Part shown: one piece after another, positions 60,014 to 64,000 of the stretch
Position numbering within the stretch: the stretch's first letter is position 1
Layout: each line of letters begins with the position of its first letter
Assembly (NCBI RefSeq): GCF_900112425.1
Contig: NZ_FOLP01000004.1
Span: 124,001-188,000, forward strand
Direction: 5' to 3'
Length of the DNA stretch: 64,000 nt
Origin: Variovorax sp. OK212
GTDB lineage: Bacteria > Pseudomonadota > Gammaproteobacteria > Burkholderiales > Burkholderiaceae_C
The notes under the pieces: model-generated
Told to the model about the DNA's origin: nothing
Databases searched by the model: none
Seen by the model: the letters and a program-made list of their open reading frames with translations, nothing else
Made by a program: the position numbers and the translations under genes

Positions 60014-61528
60014 TCAGAAGCCCTCCGGCGTGCGTGCATGCCAGTCGGTGGCCTGCTGGAAGCGGTGCGCTGCGTTGAGCAGCTTCGCTTCGCCGAAGTA
60101 GTTGCCGATCAGCTGCAGGCCCACGGGCATGCCGCTGTCGAAGCCCGCGGGCACGCTCATGCCCGGCAGGCCGGCCAGCGAGGCGGGCAGCGTGAAGATG
60201 TCGGCCAGGTAGTCGGCCACCGGGTCGTCGCCGTGTTCGCCGAGCTTCCACGCGGTGGTGGGCGCGGCGGGGCCGGCGATCACGTCGCACTGCCTGAAGG
60301 CCTGCTGGAAGTCGTCGGCGATCATGCGGCGCACCTTCTGCGCCTGCAGGTAGTACGCGTCGTAGTAGCCGTGCGAGAGCACGTAGGTGCCGATCATGAT
60401 GCGGCGCTTCACCTCGTCGCCGAAGCCTTCGGCGCGCGTGCGTTCGTACATCTGCGTGAGCGGGCTCTTCTTGCTCGCGGGGTCGAAATAGTCCTTGGCG
60501 CGGTGGCCGAACTTCACACCGTCGAAGCGGCTCAGGTTGCTCGATGCTTCGGCGGCCGCGAGGATGTAGTACACGGGAATCGACAGCTCGGTGCGCGGCA
60601 GGCTGACCTCGACGCGCCTGGCGCCGAGCTTCTCGTACTGCGCGAGCGCCGCGTCCACGGCCGCGCGCACGCCGGGTGCCACGCCTTCGCCGAAGAACTC
60701 CTTCGGCACGCCGATGCGCAGGCCTTCGAGCGAGTCGTTCAGCGAGCGGCTGAAGTCTTCGGCGGGCTTGTCGATGGAGGTGGAATCGCGGTCGAGGTCG
60801 GGGCCGCAGAAGGCCGACAGCAGCAGCGCGCAGTCTTCGGCCGAGCGGGCCATCGGGCCGGCCTGGTCGAGGCTCGACGCGAAGGCCACCATGCCGTAGC
60901 GCGAGGCGCGCCCATAGGTCGGCTTGATGCCGGTGACGCCGCAGAACGACGCCGGCTGGCGAATGGAGCCGCCGGTGTCGGTGCCGGTGGCCGCGGGCGC
61001 CAGGCGCGCCGCCACGGCGGCCGCGCTGGCGCCGGACGAGCCGCCCGGAATGCGCTCGCGGTTCCAGGGGTTCTGCACCGGCACGGCGGTGTCGTGGCCC
61101 ACGGCGGGCACGGCGACGTTCTCGTTGGCCGAGCCCATGGCGAATTCGTCGCAGCTCAGCTTGCCCAGCGTGACCGCGCCGGCCTCGGCCAGGCGGCGCA
61201 CCACGGTCGCGTCGAACGGCGAGCGGTAGCCCGCCAGCATCTTCGAGCCGGCGGTGGTGGCGAAATCGGTGGTGACGAAGATGTCCTTGTGCGCAATCGG
61301 CACGCCGGCCAGCGCCGGGGCGTTGCCGGCGGCGATCAGCGCGTCGGCGGCGCGGGCCTGGGCCAGCGTGACCTCTTCATTGACGTCCACGAAGGTGCCC
61401 AGCGACTGGTGGGCCTTCATGCGGCCCAGGAAAACCTGCGAGGCCTCGACGGCCGAGACCTTGCGTTCGGCCAGCGCCTTGGCCAGCGCGACCACGCTCA
61501 ATTGATGCAATTCACCGCTGCTGCTCAT
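60014..61528 (-). CDS. gatA: Aspartyl/glutamyl-tRNA amidotransferase subunit A
   Basis: 504 residues, amidase-signature family. Triad: Lys81 (A-H-K-D-I-F), Ser164 (G-G-S-S-G-A-S) and nucleophile Ser188 (G-T-D-T-G-G-S-I-R). It releases ammonia from glutamine for the GatB reaction. Its ATG overlaps the gatC stop by one base (TAATG). It is a distant homologue of the atzE and atzF products in this window. Confidence 0.96.
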   Translation of the reverse strand: MSSSGELHQLSVVALAKALAERKVSAVEASQVFLGRMKAHQSLGTFVDVNEEVTLAQARAADALIAAGNAPALAGVPIAHKDIFVTTDFATTAGSKMLAGYRSPFDATVVRRLAEAGAVTLGKLSCDEFAMGSANENVAVPAVGHDTAVPVQNPWNRERIPGGSSGASAAAVAARLAPAATGTDTGGSIRQPASFCGVTGIKPTYGRASRYGMVAFASSLDQAGPMARSAEDCALLLSAFCGPDLDRDSTSIDKPAEDFSRSLNDSLEGLRIGVPKEFFGEGVAPGVRAAVDAALAQYEKLGARRVEVSLPRTELSIPVYYILAAAEASSNLSRFDGVKFGHRAKDYFDPASKKSPLTQMYERTRAEGFGDEVKRRIMIGTYVLSHGYYDAYYLQAQKVRRMIADDFQQAFRQCDVIAGPAAPTTAWKLGEHGDDPVADYLADIFTLPASLAGLPGMSVPAGFDSGMPVGLQLIGNYFGEAKLLNAAHRFQQATDWHARTPEGF

Positions 61529-61827
61529 TATTCGATCACCTTGGGCACGAGGAACAGGCCGGCTTCGACGGCCGGGGCGCTCTTCTGGTTGGCTTCGCGG
61601 TTGTTGGGCTCGCTGACCACGTCGTCGCGCAGGCGCAGCGTGATGTCTTCGAGCGCCGCCACGGGGTGGGCCAGCGGCTCGACGCCGGCGGTGTCCACCG
61701 AACGCATGCGTTCGACCAGGTCGAAGAAGCCGTTGATCTGGTTGAGCATGCGCTCGCTTTCATCGGGGGCAAGCTGCAGCCTCGCCAGCGAGGCGATGCG
61801 CGCAATATCGGATGCGGAAAGTGACAT
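61528..61827 (-). CDS. gatC: Aspartyl/glutamyl-tRNA amidotransferase subunit C
   Basis: 99 residues from the ATG at 61827 ([17 protein letters not shown]), the normal GatC start and length; a longer in-frame ORF upstream is not credible. GatC stabilises the GatAB complex. First gene of gatCAB. Confidence 0.95.
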   Translation of the reverse strand: MSLSASDIARIASLARLQLAPDESERMLNQINGFFDLVERMRSVDTAGVEPLAHPVAALEDITLRLRDDVVSEPNNREANQKSAPAVEAGLFLVPKVIE

Positions 61828-63085
<1,258 letters not shown>

Positions 63086-63104
63086 CCGGACCCCCGTCCT
63101 CATC

Positions 63105-63135
63105 GCCGGCCTCTGCTTGCGCAGGCCGGCTTTTT
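63105..63135 (+). terminator. Hairpin terminator between mreB and mreC
   Basis: GCCGGCCT (63105-63112) pairs with AGGCCGGC (63123-63130) around a 10-base loop and is followed by TTTTT (63131-63135). Because mreC starts only 37 bases later with no obvious promoter, it may lower mreC expression relative to mreB. Confidence 0.75.
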
Positions 63136-63171
63136 GTTATTTGATTCCGCACCACCGCCGGGTCTGAACTC

Positions 63172-64000
63172 ATGCCTCTGGGCACGCTCGATCGCACAGC
63201 GCCCCCCCTGTTCAACCAGGGGCAGTCGGCGCTCAGCAAGCTGATCTTCTTCGGCGCGCTGGCCCTGTTCCTCATGGTGGCCGACGCCCGCTTCCACATC
63301 GTGCAACCGATCCGAGCGGGCCTCGGCGCGGTGCTCTACCCCGTGCAATGGATGGCGCTGAAGCCGGTGCAGGCGGTGCTGGGCGGCGGGCGCTACTTCG
63401 AAGACCTGCAGACCGCGCAGCGCAACGAGGACGACGCCCGCAAGGCGCTCATGATGCAGGCCGAACGCGCCGCGCAGGCCGACACGCTGGCGCAGGACAA
63501 CGCCCGCCTGCGCGAGCTGCTCGAGCTGCGCCAGACCACCACCACGCCGGGCCGCGCCGCCGAGGTGCTCTACGACGCGGCCGACCCGTACACCCGCAAG
63601 ATCGTCATCGACCAGGGCCTCGCCCAGGGCGTGGCGCCCGGCTCGCCGGTGATCGATTCGCGCGGCGTGCTCGGCCAGGTCACGCAGGTGCTGCCGTTCA
63701 CGAGCGAGGTCACGCTGGTGATCGACCGCGACCTGTCCATTCCCGTGCAGAACACCCGCACCGGCGTGCGCAGCGTGGCCTTCGGCGACGCCTCGGCGCA
63801 CGGCGGCGGGCTGGAGCTGCGCTTCATGGCCGCCAACGCCGACCTGCAGGAGGGCGACCTGCTCTCCACCAGCGGCGTCGACGGCATCTATCCCGCCGGC
63901 CTGCCGGTGGCCAAGATCGAGCGCATCGAACGGCGCGCCGACTCGGCCTTCGCCCGCATCTACTGCGTGCCGCTGGCCCATGTGATGGCCGCGCGCTACG
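63172..64000 (+). CDS. mreC: Rod shape-determining protein MreC (3' end outside window)
   Basis: 276 codons are visible from the ATG at 63172 and the frame is still open at the right edge. One N-terminal membrane helix (I-F-F-G-A-L-A-L-F-L-M-V-A) is followed by a coiled coil (about residues 75-125) and the beta domain with V-I-D-S-R-G-V-L-G-Q-V and Y-P-A-G-L-P-V. MreC is a bitopic periplasmic protein of the elongasome that stimulates PBP2. Next genes are expected to be mreD and the PBP2 gene. Confidence 0.95.
   Translation, partial: MPLGTLDRTAPPLFNQGQSALSKLIFFGALALFLMVADARFHIVQPIRAGLGAVLYPVQWMALKPVQAVLGGGRYFEDLQTAQRNEDDARKALMMQAERAAQADTLAQDNARLRELLELRQTTTTPGRAAEVLYDAADPYTRKIVIDQGLAQGVAPGSPVIDSRGVLGQVTQVLPFTSEVTLVIDRDLSIPVQNTRTGVRSVAFGDASAHGGGLELRFMAANADLQEGDLLSTSGVDGIYPAGLPVAKIERIERRADSAFARIYCVPLAHVMAARY

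Overview
The window reads as chromosome of a high-GC betaproteobacterium in the Comamonadaceae, most likely Variovorax or a close relative. This rests on the gene content (divergent gatCAB and mreBC, radA, divergent xth/pyrE, several Bug-type tricarboxylate-transporter receptors, a full homoprotocatechuate pathway) and on repetitive elements typical of that group. The genus is inferred from recognition, not from a search. About 65 coding genes cover almost all of the 64 kb. No rRNA, tRNA, insertion sequence, phage gene or CRISPR array was seen.

Left part (1-9.8 kb): the 3' end of a serine beta-lactamase-like hydrolase; a secreted Ala-Pro-rich protein preceded by a (GGTGC)7 microsatellite; a small unknown protein; then a minus-strand catabolic set (2-dehydropantoate reductase-like, class II aldolase, Bug receptor, IlvD/Edd-type dehydratase, NTF2-like lipoprotein). 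Next come two overlapping genes for P-loop ATPases of lower GC (7102-9752), probably an acquired two-component ATPase module of unknown job.

9.8-18.7 kb: a minus-strand hpa operon for meta-cleavage of homoprotocatechuate (hpaR, two hpaG halves, Bug receptor, hpaE, Bug receptor, a LigA/LigB-type two-subunit ring-cleavage dioxygenase, hpaF, hpaH, hpaI). A perfect palindrome lies on the start of hpaR, and a threefold 36-bp repeat carrying in-frame GTG codons lies between hpaE and a receptor gene.

18.8-37.4 kb: mainly chromosomal genes: radA, a LysR/MHS transporter/M20 amidohydrolase group, rdgC, ilvE, a zinc-finger protein, an O-antigen ligase-like protein, a two-component system, a three-gene polyene-like set (two ketosynthase-family proteins and a flavin halogenase-like oxidoreductase), an AmpG-like permease and an M48 protease.

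37.4-52.9 kb: the most striking region. A run of 14 plus-strand genes for scavenging nitrogen from ureides: allophanate hydrolase (atzF), a NrtABC-like importer, atzG-atzE-atzH, a BMP-type ABC importer, formamidase, biuret hydrolase (biuH-like), a second isochorismatase-like hydrolase, and a terminal GntR regulator. It is preceded by a textbook sigma-54 promoter with a GntR-like palindrome on its start site. Related repetitive elements in opposite orientation flank it. The enzymes together could take triuret or carboxybiuret to ammonia and CO2. No cyanuric acid hydrolase is present.

52.9-64 kb: a Bug receptor and flavin monooxygenase divergent from a LysR gene, xth and pyrE back to back, a DUF4124 protein with a strong terminator, gatCAB, and divergent mreB and mreC (mreC runs off the window).
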